Source: Colocasia esculenta
Taxonomy: Eukaryota; Streptophyta; Magnoliopsida; Alismatales; Araceae
DNA: 64,000 nucleotides
Assembly: GCA_014218235.1 (NCBI GenBank)
Contig: CM024764.1
Location: 70,717,184 to 70,781,183 of the forward strand
Direction of reading: 5' to 3'
Shown: piece by piece, positions 23,064 through 34,121 of the stretch
Layout: each line of letters opens with the position of its first letter
Position numbering within the stretch: the stretch's first letter is position 1
The notes under the pieces: model-generated
What the model was told of the DNA's origin: nothing
Database searches by the model: none
Seen by the model: the letters and a program-made list of their open reading frames with translations, nothing else
Program-made: the position numbers and the translations under genes

Positions 23064-24957
23064 TGTTGCCCTGTTGACAAGCCCAGAGGGGGGGGTGAAT
23101 GGGTTTTTAAAATTCAATCTAGGAGATACCTGTAACCAAAAACAATCACACAAACAACCTTCGAACTACGTTAGTTACTTGTTAGTTTAAATAACAATTA
23201 CGCAATGAAGACAATCACACAACACAAGGATTATCCTGGTTCGGACTTCCTTTTCTTAGGAGTCCTACGTCCAGTCCCTGAGCAACAACTCAGGATTGCA
23301 CTAACTAGGGTACAGTCCCCCTAAGGACGCTACAACACCCAGCTCAGCTGGTCTTCCTTCACACACGAAGGGAACAACACCCTGGATGCCACCAGGTCTT
23401 CCTTTACAACCAAAGGGAGCAACACCCTGGATACCACCAGGTCTTCCTTCACACCCGAAGGGAACAGCACAGAGAAGAATGAAAACAGACTTTCACGCCC
23501 CTAGATCCAGCTTTTGACAAGAGAGGATCTGAAGCAACTAGAACTGAGAGCGAAGAGATTAAGAACTATTCACACTCTCAGAACTGAACAGGCTCTCTCA
23601 AGATTTTCACAAGAACAAGCGGAGAGCAACAGAGCAAAAGAGCAAAAGCGGAGTGAAGGATCTTGGCTCTTGAATTTCTTCAGAAGAATTTGAAAAATAG
23701 TCTTTCGATCCAATGTCCTTCTATTCTTCTGTCTTGTATATATATCTTCAATTTGAAATCTAGTCGTTGAAGAGATCGTTGTCTCTCTCTTGAGTAGCCG
23801 TTAGACTGAATGACATCTGGAGTCTTGGAAGCTTCCTGTCTCAGTCTTTTGATCACTTGAGCACGCATAGAGATGAAATCTTCACAGAGATCCGTTGGCT
23901 TTTATTTGTCTAACGTTGTACAATGAAGTTACATCAAAGGTCTGCACAGATGTCAAGCTCAAACAGCAGACCGATAGGCTGTCTCTGATATCAGTCAACG
24001 TCAGTAGCAATAGTCAAGAAAATAGTAATACCAACTGGCTTAAGTCTAAAGGACGTTATCAGACTAAGCACGATAAAGGAAGATATAGTCTGCATGCATG
24101 CAGAGATACGTTCAGATCTCATAAATGCAAAAGCGTCAGATAGATGTCTACGTGGATTTTGACTGGTCAATGCTTTAAGATGAACAAGATATCAAAATAT
24201 GACGTTGAAGACTATATGACTTATGAAATCGTTATGAGTTATAGCAAATCGTTCTATGACAGAGGATATAGGAAATCGTTATGAATTATGGCAAGTCATT
24301 TTGATTCTAAAGAAGTCGATGTGAAACACTTAACAAATCGTTACACAAAGCAAGTCGTTATGAGTATTAAAGAAATCGTTACGAGAACTAAAGAAGTCGT
24401 TGCGGCTATCAAGTCGTTACGAGTATCAAAGAAATCGTTACGAGAACTAAAGAAATCGTTGCGGCTAGCAAGTCGTTACGAGTATTAAAGAAATCGTTAC
24501 GAGAACTAAAGAAGTCGTTACAGCAAGTCGTTGCGAGTTCTAAAGAAATCGTTATGATAACTTATGAAGTCGTTACAACAAGCAAGTCGTTGCGAGTTCT
24601 AAAGAAATCGTTATGATCTTATGAAGTCGTTATGAAAAGAAATCGTTATGATCACTCGTTATGACATCGACTTGATTGAAACGACATGACTTTTCAGTCT
24701 CATAAGAGAATTGTTATGAACTTTAACAGAAATCGATATGGACTTAGAGAAATCTCATGTTTGAAAAGATTAAAGCTTCAGAGTAGTAATGCATACCTTT
24801 ATTGGCTTGTTTGACTTCGATGATTTTTCCTGTACTTAAGACTTATGAGATATTCAGCAGATATAATTGATAAATTCTTGTTTGGTTTTGTTAATCATCA
24901 AAATATGTATATATATATACAATTAATTAAAATTGCATGGGGACAGACTGATCATCA
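23064..24957 (-). repeat. Copia 5' LTR (1,894 bp)
   Basis: Pairs with 11965-13889. Differences seen by eye are a few substitutions (for example AACGATCT/AACAACCT near the start, TTAGCTGG/TCAGCTGG) and single-base indels, plus a rearranged RTCGTT array. Confidence 0.93.
24230..24665. repeat. RTCGTT tandem array in copia 5' LTR
   Basis: Same motif as 13125-13600 but with one 59-bp unit fewer and a local rearrangement near 24615-24655. Confidence 0.9.
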
Positions 24958-24962
24958 AGTTC
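24958..24962. repeat. Target-site duplication AGTTC, right copy of the copia
   Basis: AGTTC matches 11960-11964. LTR-D sequence continues directly after it. Confidence 0.92.
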
Positions 24963-26893
24963 TCTCAGCTCTCACTCATTCCCTCTTGCCCCAGCTTGCT
25001 GCCCCCGAGTCTTTGAAGCTTCCAACAGGTACCGAGGAGTAGTTGGACGATCGTAGAACACGTGGCGTCGCCGAATTGCGCAAGGAAACGTCGCGGCGTG
25101 GTGCAATTCGCGTGGGAGCTCGCGGAGGGCTCGGCGTGAACCGGGGGATTGCAGGAGATTCTAACGCGTTCTGAGGTAGGGGACGAACCCTGGTAGCTCC
25201 GTAGAAACATTAAAACACATCATAATCACCTGAACCAGCATGTTAATCCATGTTTGGATAGAGTTGCACCAAGCGGAATAATGGGTGGTTTGAGTAGTTT
25301 ACTGTACGAATCATGTTTTAGTGGGTTGTATTGGGTTCTAGCATGCTAAAGGAATTGCATTTGCATGTTTTTCAGTAGTTGGAACAGTTAGAAAACCCGC
25401 AGAGCCGGATTAGGGTTTCTGCAGGGTTTATGGCCGGAGAACTTGGCGTCAACATCGCTTGCCGCCAATATTCTCAGCCAGGAGGTTAACGGCCAGGAAC
25501 CTTGCCGTTGACTCCCAGTAAGCGGCAATCGATGTGGCCGCCTACTTCTATTTGAGCAGAACTGACTAAGTACAATAATTATCGATAATGCATGTGTGTT
25601 GACGCATGAGGTGCACTGAGTGCACTTGGTTTACGTGTTTAGCATACAAGGTATGCTATTAGTTGTTTACTTCGGTAACTGCGCGTTGTGTACGCGAGGC
25701 AGTTAGGTTCACGTATAGTGGACCAGTGGTTACTTGTGGTTTACGTGAGGTTTCACGTGGTTTGTGTGTGACGTGCACGTGGTTCTGTGTACGTGGCGAG
25801 TAGTACGACGCCTACCGTGGTTACCTCTCCAATTGGGTGCCCCAGGTTCTTTGTGAGCCAGGTTGTTAGCTCGGGGCTTTGTCCCGGTACTTGTGCTGTA
25901 CCGTCGAGGTCTGTGTCGTCTGACCTGGACACCCTCACTCTTGTGTTAGAGTTGTACGTCCGGCTGAGGGAAAGATGACAGTGGGACAGTGACACTTGAG
26001 TTTGTTTTTAGTCACTTGTAGCGCGCTCGTAGTTGGGGGTACGGGCACCAGTAGACGTACTGGACCCCAACTAGTCCTTTTCCAGTGCCTCACTCTAGCG
26101 AGCCCAGGCCAGGGTCTCTAGAGGTGCCAGGCATGGGCCTGTGACCGTGTGGTCTGCAGGTGGTGGTGTTTAGTTGGTCTCCACAGTTGCTTGACCTTTT
26201 TACGTGGAGCGGCAGCTGGACCTTTCGTCCGTGGCTGTGAGACTGAGAGGTAGACCTGTGTTAGTTGTCCGAGTCAGTTTCTGGTGTCGCGAACCAGTTC
26301 TCGTGGCTCGTGTTGGCTGTCTCTACTTTAGCTTGTACACCTGTACTGGTTTGCCGTTTAATTATTATTGTTGTTTCTCGTAGTCGGCAGACGGTGAGTA
26401 CTTTTACAGCTTTACTTACCTGCTTAGCTGTTATATTAATTGTTGGTGCTGTTTACTATTCGTACTCGTGGTGTTTGTTTCGCTCGGTTTTGGGGGAGTT
26501 CCCTACTGAGCCAGTGACTAGAGAGGCTCACCCCTACCCCCACAGGTGAGAGCGAGGAGGACGTCTCTCGTCCGACGTCTAGTTCCAGGCCGCGTCGTAG
26601 CAGTGCAGGGTCAGCACCTCCAGCAGAGTAGCTTCAGCAGTGTAGTTTTATTAGTTGTTTACTTTCTTCAGTTGTACCTTGGGGTATGCCCCAGGCTCTT
26701 GTACTTCTTTTTAGTTTTTGTGAAAATTTGGCTATGTAAACTTGTGAAATATATATAAAATGTGGTGTGTTCCTTTATGTTTACACGGACTGTGGTTTGG
26801 TATCCCTTGCGAGGCTTCGGCCCGTTCGCGGGAAGCGGACTCGGATCAAGTACGTTATCGGTTTAACGGGCTTGGCCGAGGCGATCCGTCACA
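24963..26893 (+). repeat. LTR-D (solo LTR), second part
   Basis: Continues LTR-D after the copia and ends CCGTCACA (26893), followed by the duplication CAGGA (26894-26898). Without the copia the LTR is about 2.28 kb. It shares long inverted homology with LTR-C. With matching target duplications and no internal region, it is a solo LTR left by recombination between the two LTRs of a chromovirus. Confidence 0.88.
25440..25560. repeat. GACGGC/GCCGTC hairpin-word cluster in LTR-D (distal)
   Basis: TTGGCG/CGCCAA (25443-25448, 25463-25468) and GTTAACGGC/GCCGTTGAC (25485-25493, 25504-25512, one mismatch that would be a G-U pair in RNA). The latter pair also occurs in LTR-E at 31283-31310. It lies about 500 bp downstream of the proximal cluster when the copia is removed. 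Confidence 0.8.
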
Positions 26894-26898
26894 CAGGA

Positions 26899-27337
26899 AG
26901 CTCCAGGGAGCCCTCCATCTCTTTGCGACAGTTACAGCAGCTGCATCGTGCACGCCCCACTATTAAGCGGCGCATTAACTGCCGAGCCCCTCAACGGGCG
27001 CCTCAACGCATAACTCCCCTCCAAGAGTGCTAATTGACGCGCCCTTTTTGGCATTGATAGGGGACGTTTAAGCCCCACTCTCTCATGACCCTCGCCTATA
27101 AAAGGCCTAGGTGATCTCCATGCAAAGGTACGCATCCTTACGTGCATGAAGCCACACACTTCACTGAGCCTTCCTTCTCCAAGCCATTGAGCAGTCTACT
27201 GACTAAGGAATCAGAGGGTTCTCCCCGGTTCTTCAACCGGTCCCCCCTGATCCTGTCCTAGTTTTGCAGGTCTCCGTCCGTGCCGGCGACCGTTTTCCCC
27301 ATCTCTAAGTGGAGGTCTGTTTGGCTCTGGCCCAAAC
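26899..27337 (+). repeat. Tat-1 3' LTR, second part, with TATA box
   Basis: Resumes after CAGGA. TATAAAA at 27097-27103 (CTCGCCTATAAAAGG) is a good core promoter. The 3' end is uncertain; a candidate CCCAAACA lies near 27338, but with no 5' LTR or target duplication it cannot be fixed. Confidence 0.5.
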
Positions 27338-27800
27338 AGGAAAACGCCCTCACAGATGGGTTAAGGGACATGCGCTTTGGTGGGTCGAACCCTCGTTCAT
27401 AGACCACTGCTAGATAACCAGCGGTTTCTAAGCATTGCCCTATTCTCATACCCTGATGAGTCAAGCTTTAATGGGCTTGATGGAATCTCTCTCCACAGTA
27501 TCCTGTGTGAATAATGACCATTAAGGGCCTTAGCTAGTTAGTTGGGTCCCTGAGTGCACAACCATCCTATGTGTCATACACCTTGGACCAACATGTTTAT
27601 CAATGGACTTGCCGACCTCGATGACATGGTCATTTTGTCATCCACCATACGATCCATTACTCGTGCGTCCATCAACATACTCAACTTGTTGATTGTTCCT
27701 TTTTTTGTAAAAATTGAGTTTTTTTTTTTTGTCCGATTCATATCTTTGATGGGAGCATTAGTGCCACTGCCATTCACATCATCAATTGATTGGAGGAAAT
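27338..27800. other. Spacer between Tat-1 and Tat-2
   Basis: It may include the Tat-1 terminus or the Tat-2 insertion site. I see no recognisable gene. GAAAT at 27796-27800 is the likely left target site of Tat-2. Confidence 0.5.
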
Positions 27801-28029
27801 TGTAGACACCCGATTCTAACTAATGAGTTGAACCATATTTCTTGTTATCTTAGTGAGCCCCTAGTTGGTCACTCACCTTGAGCCCATCATTAGCCTTGTT
27901 TTGAGCCCATTAACAACTCAAATTGCCTTGAAATCCTGTCCATTATCATTTTGAGAGAGACCCTAGGCTTAAATAACCATTATTCTTTCACATGATTGGC
28001 TGATAATTCGCAGATAATTGGCTTCCTTA

Positions 28030-28190
28030 ACGCATCGCATCGTAGCGCCGCGTCTCAGTGTCGCGTCGCTACTGGTCGCCGCGACAGCCCATGTATTTTC
28101 ATGCACGTGGGCATACTGTCGCAATGCCCTACCCCGTCGGGTCTCAATGTCGCGGCCCTACGATGCGCCGCGACAGCAGCTGCGCATGCA
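28030..28190. repeat. GTCGC/GCGAC word cluster upstream of the Tat-2 LTR promoter
   Basis: Dense words, including the palindrome GTCGC-C-GCGAC (28075-28085), GTAGCG/CGCTAC pairs and GTCGCGGC. The same cluster occurs in the 3' LTR (49300-49450), where the words are better preserved, for example CTGTCGCGACGCC there against CTGTCGCAATGCC here. Confidence 0.85.
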
Positions 28191-28387
28191 GGCCTCCGCA
28201 ACCAACTCATATTTATCCTCCCATGGGTTTATCTTTATCCTTAGGAAATATCTCAACCCCTTGGGCGGGATTTGGGCCCTAGGGACTCTCTTGGGGATCC
28301 TAAGGACTCTCCTATGCGATTTTCATTGGCATTTATCTCCCATTTCACTTATTATCCATTTTAATGGGATTTTCTCTCTCAAAGGCT

Positions 28388-28394
28388 TATAAAA
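28388..28394 (+). promoter_or_regulatory. TATA box, Tat-2 5' LTR
   Basis: TATAAAA in the context GGCTTATAAAAGCAAGG. It is conserved at 49657-49663 in the 3' LTR. Confidence 0.75.
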
Positions 28395-28954
28395 GCAAGG
28401 CCCCCTCTTCATGGACAGGGGAGCTCTGATTTTCACCCCGAAGGGCTACCGAATTCTCCACTGAGCTATACTTAGCCTCATAACCCTCCCATTTCCACTC
28501 CTTCCCTCACATTCCACCTCACAAAAGCTTGCTACTTCATCATCCATGGAGCGTGGAGCGTGAGGAGGGCGACCCCCACTTCATCCAGGAGCTTCTGCAC
28601 GATCATTTGAACGTCATCCATGCTAGGGAGTCGCCCTAATGGGGCTCATTCTTCTCTTCTCCCCTTTTCCTCTATTTCTTCATGCATTTTATTTTATTTC
28701 TAGATAGGTTGCATCCCTTCCCATTCCCACATTTTCCTACTACCCAAGGGGTTTAAAAACCACCACCTAGGTTCGTTCCCACCATGCTTTCTCTTTTCTT
28801 TTCACTTTGGGAATAGTTACTACGCTTAACTTGTTCTAATAGGGCTTTTCTTGCTTCTTTTTGTTTTGGCAGGCATCCAAGCGAGATCCTACGAGGAGCT
28901 CTCGTCCTCTAGCCGGCTGGAGGACGGGAAGGAGGTTCCATCCATCATCTCCCG

Positions 28955-29065
28955 CATAGAAGAGAACGCGACAGTGGAGAGCGACGCGACAAAGAGACGC
29001 GGTTGGCAATGGCGACGCGTTTTCAGCATCATCGCAATAGGTAACCCTACCGCGACACCAGGTCC
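28955..29065. repeat. CGCGAC word cluster downstream of the Tat-2 LTR promoter
   Basis: Repeated ACGCGAC/GACGCG words (GAACGCGACAG, GCGACGCGAC, GCGACGCG, CCGCGACACC). Conserved in the 3' LTR at 50228-50335. Confidence 0.75.
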
Positions 29066-29220
29066 ACTTCCATTCTCTTTCCCTTTCCTAGAATAGTTAG
29101 CCTATGTTATTTTCTTCTCATTTGGCAACTATCTAGGTGGCGATCACATTCCTATTTTCGATGCTATTAGATTTAATACGTGTTTGCATGTTGAGGGGGG
29201 GCACAATCCCCATGATTACA

Positions 29221-29970
29221 CCTTTTGGAAATCACGATGGGACCTTCAGTGCTACCCTCGTGGATTTAGTTTGCCTGCTTGCCATGTTTTCTTCCTTGTT
29301 TGTTTTTTAGTGCCCTGCTAGTCTTTTTTTTTTGTTCTTTGTTTCCTGCGTTTTGTCACTCAGTTCGTGTCACGGCGTATCGCGGGGACGCGATAGGTTC
29401 GCGACACCCAACAAGGACGCGATAGCAGGCCAGCGTTTTCTCTTCTCATATCTGCCTCATCCTACTTCTATGAGATCATGCATCCCTATTCCATGTCTCT
29501 GTACCATGTATAGTAGTGTTTTTTGGATGTTAGAATCATGTTAGGGTTCGGGTTTTTCTTTTATTTTCATTTGTAAGTTTTCGGGCTCTATCGCGGCATA
29601 GCGCAGGGACGCGACAAGGTCGCGTCGAGCATCAGCGTCGTGTCAACATGTACGCTTTGTATGTTAATGTTTTTCATCCATGAATCAGTTTCTGGATGCT
29701 TCATGATCCGTTCTGTATCAATTTAGTGATTTTTGCACCTTTGTCATCTGTTAGGGTAGTCTGTGTGAGTTTGGTTTGTGACTTACTTTGTTCTCAGGCT
29801 TCTGCTTTTATCGCGGCAGGCCTCCCTGTCGCGATAAGGTCGCGGTGTATACGGCTGCCACGACTCGACCCGAGAGCTTGTTTGTCACCCTATTTGATCT
29901 TTATTTTATACTCTTGCATACATTTCGGGCACTTAGGCCCTTTGCAAACGCTATTCATCCCAGTTGTTCA
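29221..29970 (+). repeat. Tat-2 leader, first part, with three hairpin-word clusters
   Basis: Untranslated leader. Perfect or near-perfect inverted repeats: TATCGCG/CGCGATA (29378-29384, 29389-29395), ACGCGAC/GTCGCGT (29609-29615, 29619-29625), and a 13-bp pair with one mismatch (29808-29820, 29825-29837). They sit about 200 bp apart in otherwise T-rich sequence without coding potential. Confidence 0.75.
29966..29970. repeat. Target-site duplication GTTCA, left copy of LTR-E
   Basis: GTTCA precedes TGTGAGACCCCG (29971) and recurs at 33631-33635. Confidence 0.9.
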
Positions 29971-30439
29971 TGTGAGACCCCGAATTTTGTGCATTTAATA
30001 TCATTTAATTGGTTCATGTTATAAGAAATTTCTTACTTATATGCATGATTTTAAAATATGTTATTGTTGTGTGTATATTATATTAATGTGCATAGTGTAT
30101 TTGAATAATATAATGTGATCATTATGAAATCATTGTTGTATATCTTGTAAGTACGCATAAGGTTATTTTGTACATGTAATATATATTTAATGTGCATGCA
30201 TTATCCATTGTTGTAGTACATAGTATATACATTTAAATCTATGCATGTGGTATGTAATTATGTTGTGTACATATACGAACATATGTTTAACTTTGTGTAT
30301 GTAATATCTACTTATTTTAGTACCATTAAAATGTTTATTATGTGTTATTACATCTATTTTAATGAATAGTTGTTTTTGGTCGAGATGCACAGTTGGAGGC
30401 AACATCCTGTGCCACTGACTGCATAACCTGATTTGTAAA

Positions 30440-30560
30440 CGTCCAGATTGATGGACGCCTATACCTATGTAGACGGCACCCTAGGTGGACGCCAACCACC
30501 TGTTGGCGGCACCAGATGTGGACGTCGAGTTCCCAGCTGTCTGACGGTTTCAGATTTGGT
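30440..30560. repeat. GACG/CGTC hairpin-word cluster in LTR-E (upstream of TATA)
   Basis: CGTCCA-GATTGA-TGGACG (30440-30457) and CGCCAAC-CACCT-GTTGGCG (30490-30508), plus GACGGC, GGACGCC and GGACGTCG words. It ends about 90 bp before the TATA box. Confidence 0.82.
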
Positions 30561-31069
30561 AACGTCCGCGTTTTGCCCGGTTCCAGTTTAGGAAACCCTC
30601 CTAAACCCGTAGGAAACCTACCCTAGAGCGTACCCAGAACCCTGGAGTTTATATAAACCCATCCCTGCGGCCAGATTAAGCCTTTTGCATTAGTGAAACC
30701 CTAGCATTCGCAATGGAGAAAAGCTGATCTTTGGAGGGTCGGATCCGTCGACTGGAGGTGTTCCCCGAGGAGCTACAACGACTGGGAGATAGCTTATACA
30801 TAGAGGAAGCTTTCTCAACCCCGAGGACCCATCTGCATCGACAGGAGAACCAGATCAGAAGAGTTTTTGAGTACCTTCTTGGCTTGTCCGAGGAGGGCTT
30901 CACCGGCAGATTTAGATCTTCTTAGATTTATTCTCAAGCAAGTACCTTAAGATCCCAACCCGTAGACTTGTCATCTAGGGTTTTATGAATTTTACGGATT
31001 TTAAATCGAGTCCTGGAACCCCCTAAATTCACATGTTTTGCATTAGTTCTGCACTGTGTGCAGACAGGA

Positions 31070-31310
31070 AGTTGACGACCAATATGTTGCCGCCTAGTTC
31101 TTGTCTAGACGGCCACAGATCCCGTCGTTAATTTCTTTTGACGGCCAGGGCTATGCCGCCAAGTTCGCCTGTTTATACAGAAATACTGTTTAATCCTTGT
31201 AATGTGATTTTGGTTGTTCGGTGGTTTGCATGTTGTGCTGTGAGGAAGTTGACGGCAGCATCTGTTGCAGTCAATATCCTGAGTTGACGGCAATGGATTG
31301 CGCCGTTAAC
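31070..31310. repeat. GACGGC/GCCGTC hairpin-word cluster in LTR-E (downstream of TATA)
   Basis: TTGACGGC/GCCGCCAA (31138-31145, 31155-31162) and GTTGACGGC/GCCGTTAAC (31283-31291, 31302-31310). The arm pair is the one found in LTR-D at 25485-25512. Confidence 0.8.
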
Positions 31311-33635
31311 TGGTGACGGAGACATCTATTGTAGTCAAGTTCTTCAGGGTTTACAGAAATTCTATTTGATCTATTTAATGTGTTTAATGGACTTCTGAAT
31401 TTCTGTAAACTGTTGTAAATTTTGGTACGAAGTCCAAGGTGACCATTAGGTCATATCATGAGGATTCACTAAATTTCTGAGTATGGTGATAATTAAAAGA
31501 ATTTCTGTTAGTTGAGAATAATTAGGTTATGATTGTGATAAATTCAGATTAAATGATTTTGTTTCATGTTATGGATTGATAAACTTATAGTGATAGTGGA
31601 AGGATTGTTATTATGTTTTAGACCTATTAGAACCGACTTATTACCGTAAACCATGCTAAAATGATTTATCTTGTTAAGTTGCATGTAATCTATGTTAATT
31701 TTTAAAATTATCGTTACTGTTCCGAAAATTATGAAAATTTACAGAAATGTTTCCTGTGCTATATATAAGCAGTAGTTAAAATTTTGTCCAATTCTAAGTG
31801 TGGTATAGAATGCTAATAATTTCTGAATTCTTTTACACAATGGAATGATATATTTAAATATAGAATGAGTATGTGTGATGAAGGATGTTAGTTTCAGAAA
31901 CTGTAAGGAAGTAGAAGCTCTGTGTGCATATTTTATACCTGTGAAAATGAATTAATTTCTGTTTATCATGTTCAAATTAAAGTGCCTTGCAAATTATCTG
32001 AAATCTTAATGTAATGGTAAAAAAAAATAGTTTTACTGTTTATAAAATTATGAAAAATTAGAGATATGTTCCTTATGTTATGTCAATCTTGTGGTTAAAT
32101 TTTGATATCATTATGAGCACTGTACATATTACTATGGTTTTCTGAACAATAAATGAATATAGAAATTAATAGACTTGATAATGTTTATGCATGTTGAATT
32201 TTGGATAAACATAGTACCATGATAGGTTGTTGTTTTATAGTAGGATTTAATTTCAGAACTGAAGATATGATATGTGATAGTTTCATCATTTCATGATTGC
32301 ATTAATATATATATGTTATTGCATTTCTAAAATAAATTGGCCTATAAGACATTGCTACTATAGAGATTCCTACAGGGAACTACACCATGGATGCCCCTGT
32401 GGTAATGGTTCAACTATATGACTATATGAATCCGTGGGCAACGGATAGAAATCCTGGAAGTAGACAAGTTCTACCTGAAAGGTGGGAAGGGCTTTCCCCG
32501 GTTTTGCGCAATTACCATGACTTCATCACTGCATTGCCTAGGTGATAAGCGAATGTCTATATGCTATATGATCTCTATAATAGTGCGGGCTATGTCTTGG
32601 CAACTAAATGCTAAATGACTACATGAGTATATGCTACATGACTAGATGACCTACATGTTACATGTCTACATGAAAATTGACTACAAGATCTACATGGTAT
32701 ATGACTACATGCTGCATGCCTACATGCTACATAATCACATGCCATATGAACTATATGTCTTTTGTTTTAGGTAATACTCATTGCATGTTTGAATAATCAC
32801 TTTCTACAAGATAACCCATTGAATGTTGCATAATATAGGTTAGGGAATTACTTGAATTTGTTTATATGCAACATGTCATGAAAAGGTATATGTATGTTTT
32901 AAACATAACCCATGTAAAATGATGAATATGACATTTGTTTAAAACCATGTGTAGGATTTTGTAAATTATCCATGTGATAATATTTACTTGATAAGCATAT
33001 GTTAGCCTTATGTGAATTCATAGGAAATGAAAGCATAAGTACCCATATATACATCGTTGATTTACAGGTATTAGTATAGTTTGTTTAAAAGATTTCATGT
33101 TTAATTCTTATGTCATAGCATGAACATATAAGAGTTTAAATGTGAAAGTTTGGTAGGGGAATAAAATGTTAAACTGTTAGAAAGCATGCGTGATAAGTGT
33201 ATGGTTTGTGACTTTTAAGTTGCTTGCTGAGTCTATTATGTAGACTCATCCTTGCTTAACATTTCAGGAGATTTAGGAGTTGAGAACGTGGCAAGGTCCA
33301 GCGAGGAATGTGAAGATTAGATTGAAGATTTGTGTTTCATTTTCTAGTATGTAAAGAGTTTTGTAATTTGAACTTGGGCATTATTGTAATTGGAAACTGG
33401 TTATGTAGATGTTTATAATTAAGTTATTTCTTTTTGGACTATATAGACTGTGGTATGTGAAATTTTTGAATGTTGATGGAATAAGAGTTATTAATTTCCG
33501 TTGCATATTCCATTTCTATTCGTGTATATCTCAGCTCTTTGTATATCGTTGGGGTTTTCTCCCCTGTAGCGGCTTGCTCTCATCCGATGTGGGTTGGTAT
33601 AACCGTACCGGGTGGAAGTGGGGCGTTACAGTTCA

Positions 33636-34121
33636 AGTTCCCCCTTGGTCGAGTGAGCCCTCTCACCTACGAGCACTCGTAGGCTGACTCGGGCCCACCT
33701 TCCGAGGACCTCCGTAAGTCCTCGTGACCGTACGCACGTTGCGGTTCACCGGGCCGGTTGTACCCTTCGCACCCATTAGTCCGAGCCACCCCTCGCGTGT
33801 GAGTGTCCCACCCCCTTAGCAACACCGGAGGACTTGAGTTCCTACCTATTAGGGCCCACTTGACCGAGTGACATCCCCTTAATCAATTCATCTAAAGGTC
33901 AAGTTCGAACCGTAAGAAATTTGCGCATTAATCATGACAACTTAAGTGTTTCGGTTCATCCCTCCTCCTCTCAGTCTTTCTTGCCGTGCTAGAGTCTAGG
34001 AGTTGTCGGCATCACCCCCTATTTGTTTGGGGGGGGGGGGGGGGGGTGCATGCGTCATTGTTTAGGGAGATCGAGTCAGTCCCCTCCGATTCTTGTATTC
34101 TATCATAATCCCTTGTTCGAC
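33636..34121 (+). other. Tat-2 leader, second part
   Basis: Resumes after LTR-E. It includes a near-perfect palindrome CCTACGAG/CTCGTAGG (about 33664-33682) and an 18-base G run (34029-34046), a likely slippage-prone site. No gene before the gag start at 34122. Confidence 0.6.

Larger units (their letters stand above)
11965..24957 (-). mobile_element. Complete Ty1/copia element, SIRE/Maximus-like, 12,993 bp
   Basis: Bounded by two LTRs, TGTTGCCCTG...GATCATCA (11965-13889 and 23064-24957), flanked by the 5-bp duplication AGTTC (11960-11964, 24958-24962). Reading on minus: 5' LTR, primer site for initiator Met-tRNA (TGGTATCAGAGC), gag with two zinc knuckles, pol in copia order (integrase before RT), a long extra region after pol, polypurine tract, 3' LTR. 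The extra ORFs after pol and the size suit the SIRE/Maximus lineage. Outside one tandem array the LTRs differ at only a handful of sites by eye, so insertion was recent, yet gag-pol carries several frameshifts. Confidence 0.93.
27801..29220 (+). repeat. Tat-2 5' LTR
   Basis: TATAAAA at 28388-28394 (CTTATAAAAGCAAGG) is the likely promoter. GTCGC/GCGAC words cluster at 28030-28190, upstream of it, and at 28955-29065, downstream. No standard primer-binding site is evident after 29220. Confidence 0.92.
29971..33630 (+). repeat. LTR-E: solo chromovirus-type LTR, 3,660 bp
   Basis: Runs from TGTGAGACCCCG to GGGGCGTTACA and is flanked by GTTCA on both sides with no internal region, hence a solo LTR inserted in the Tat-2 leader. 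TATATAAA at 30650-30657 is the likely promoter. Hairpin words flank it, at 30440-30560 and 31070-31310. Most of 31300-33300 is AT-rich with repeated CTACATG and ACATG words near 32600-32720. The short ORFs are not credible genes. Confidence 0.9.

Noticed and set aside
27574..27777. Minus-strand ORF between Tat-1 and Tat-2 as a gene fragment
   Set aside because: Lys/Met-rich, overlaps homopolymers, no motif recognised.
29221..29260. Primer-binding site of Tat-2 after the 5' LTR
   Set aside because: TGGAAATCACGATGGG is near, but I cannot match it confidently to the 3' end of a tRNA.
34029..34046. 18-G run as a regulatory G-quadruplex
   Set aside because: A pure homopolymer is as likely to be slippage or a sequencing artefact; noted only as part of the leader.
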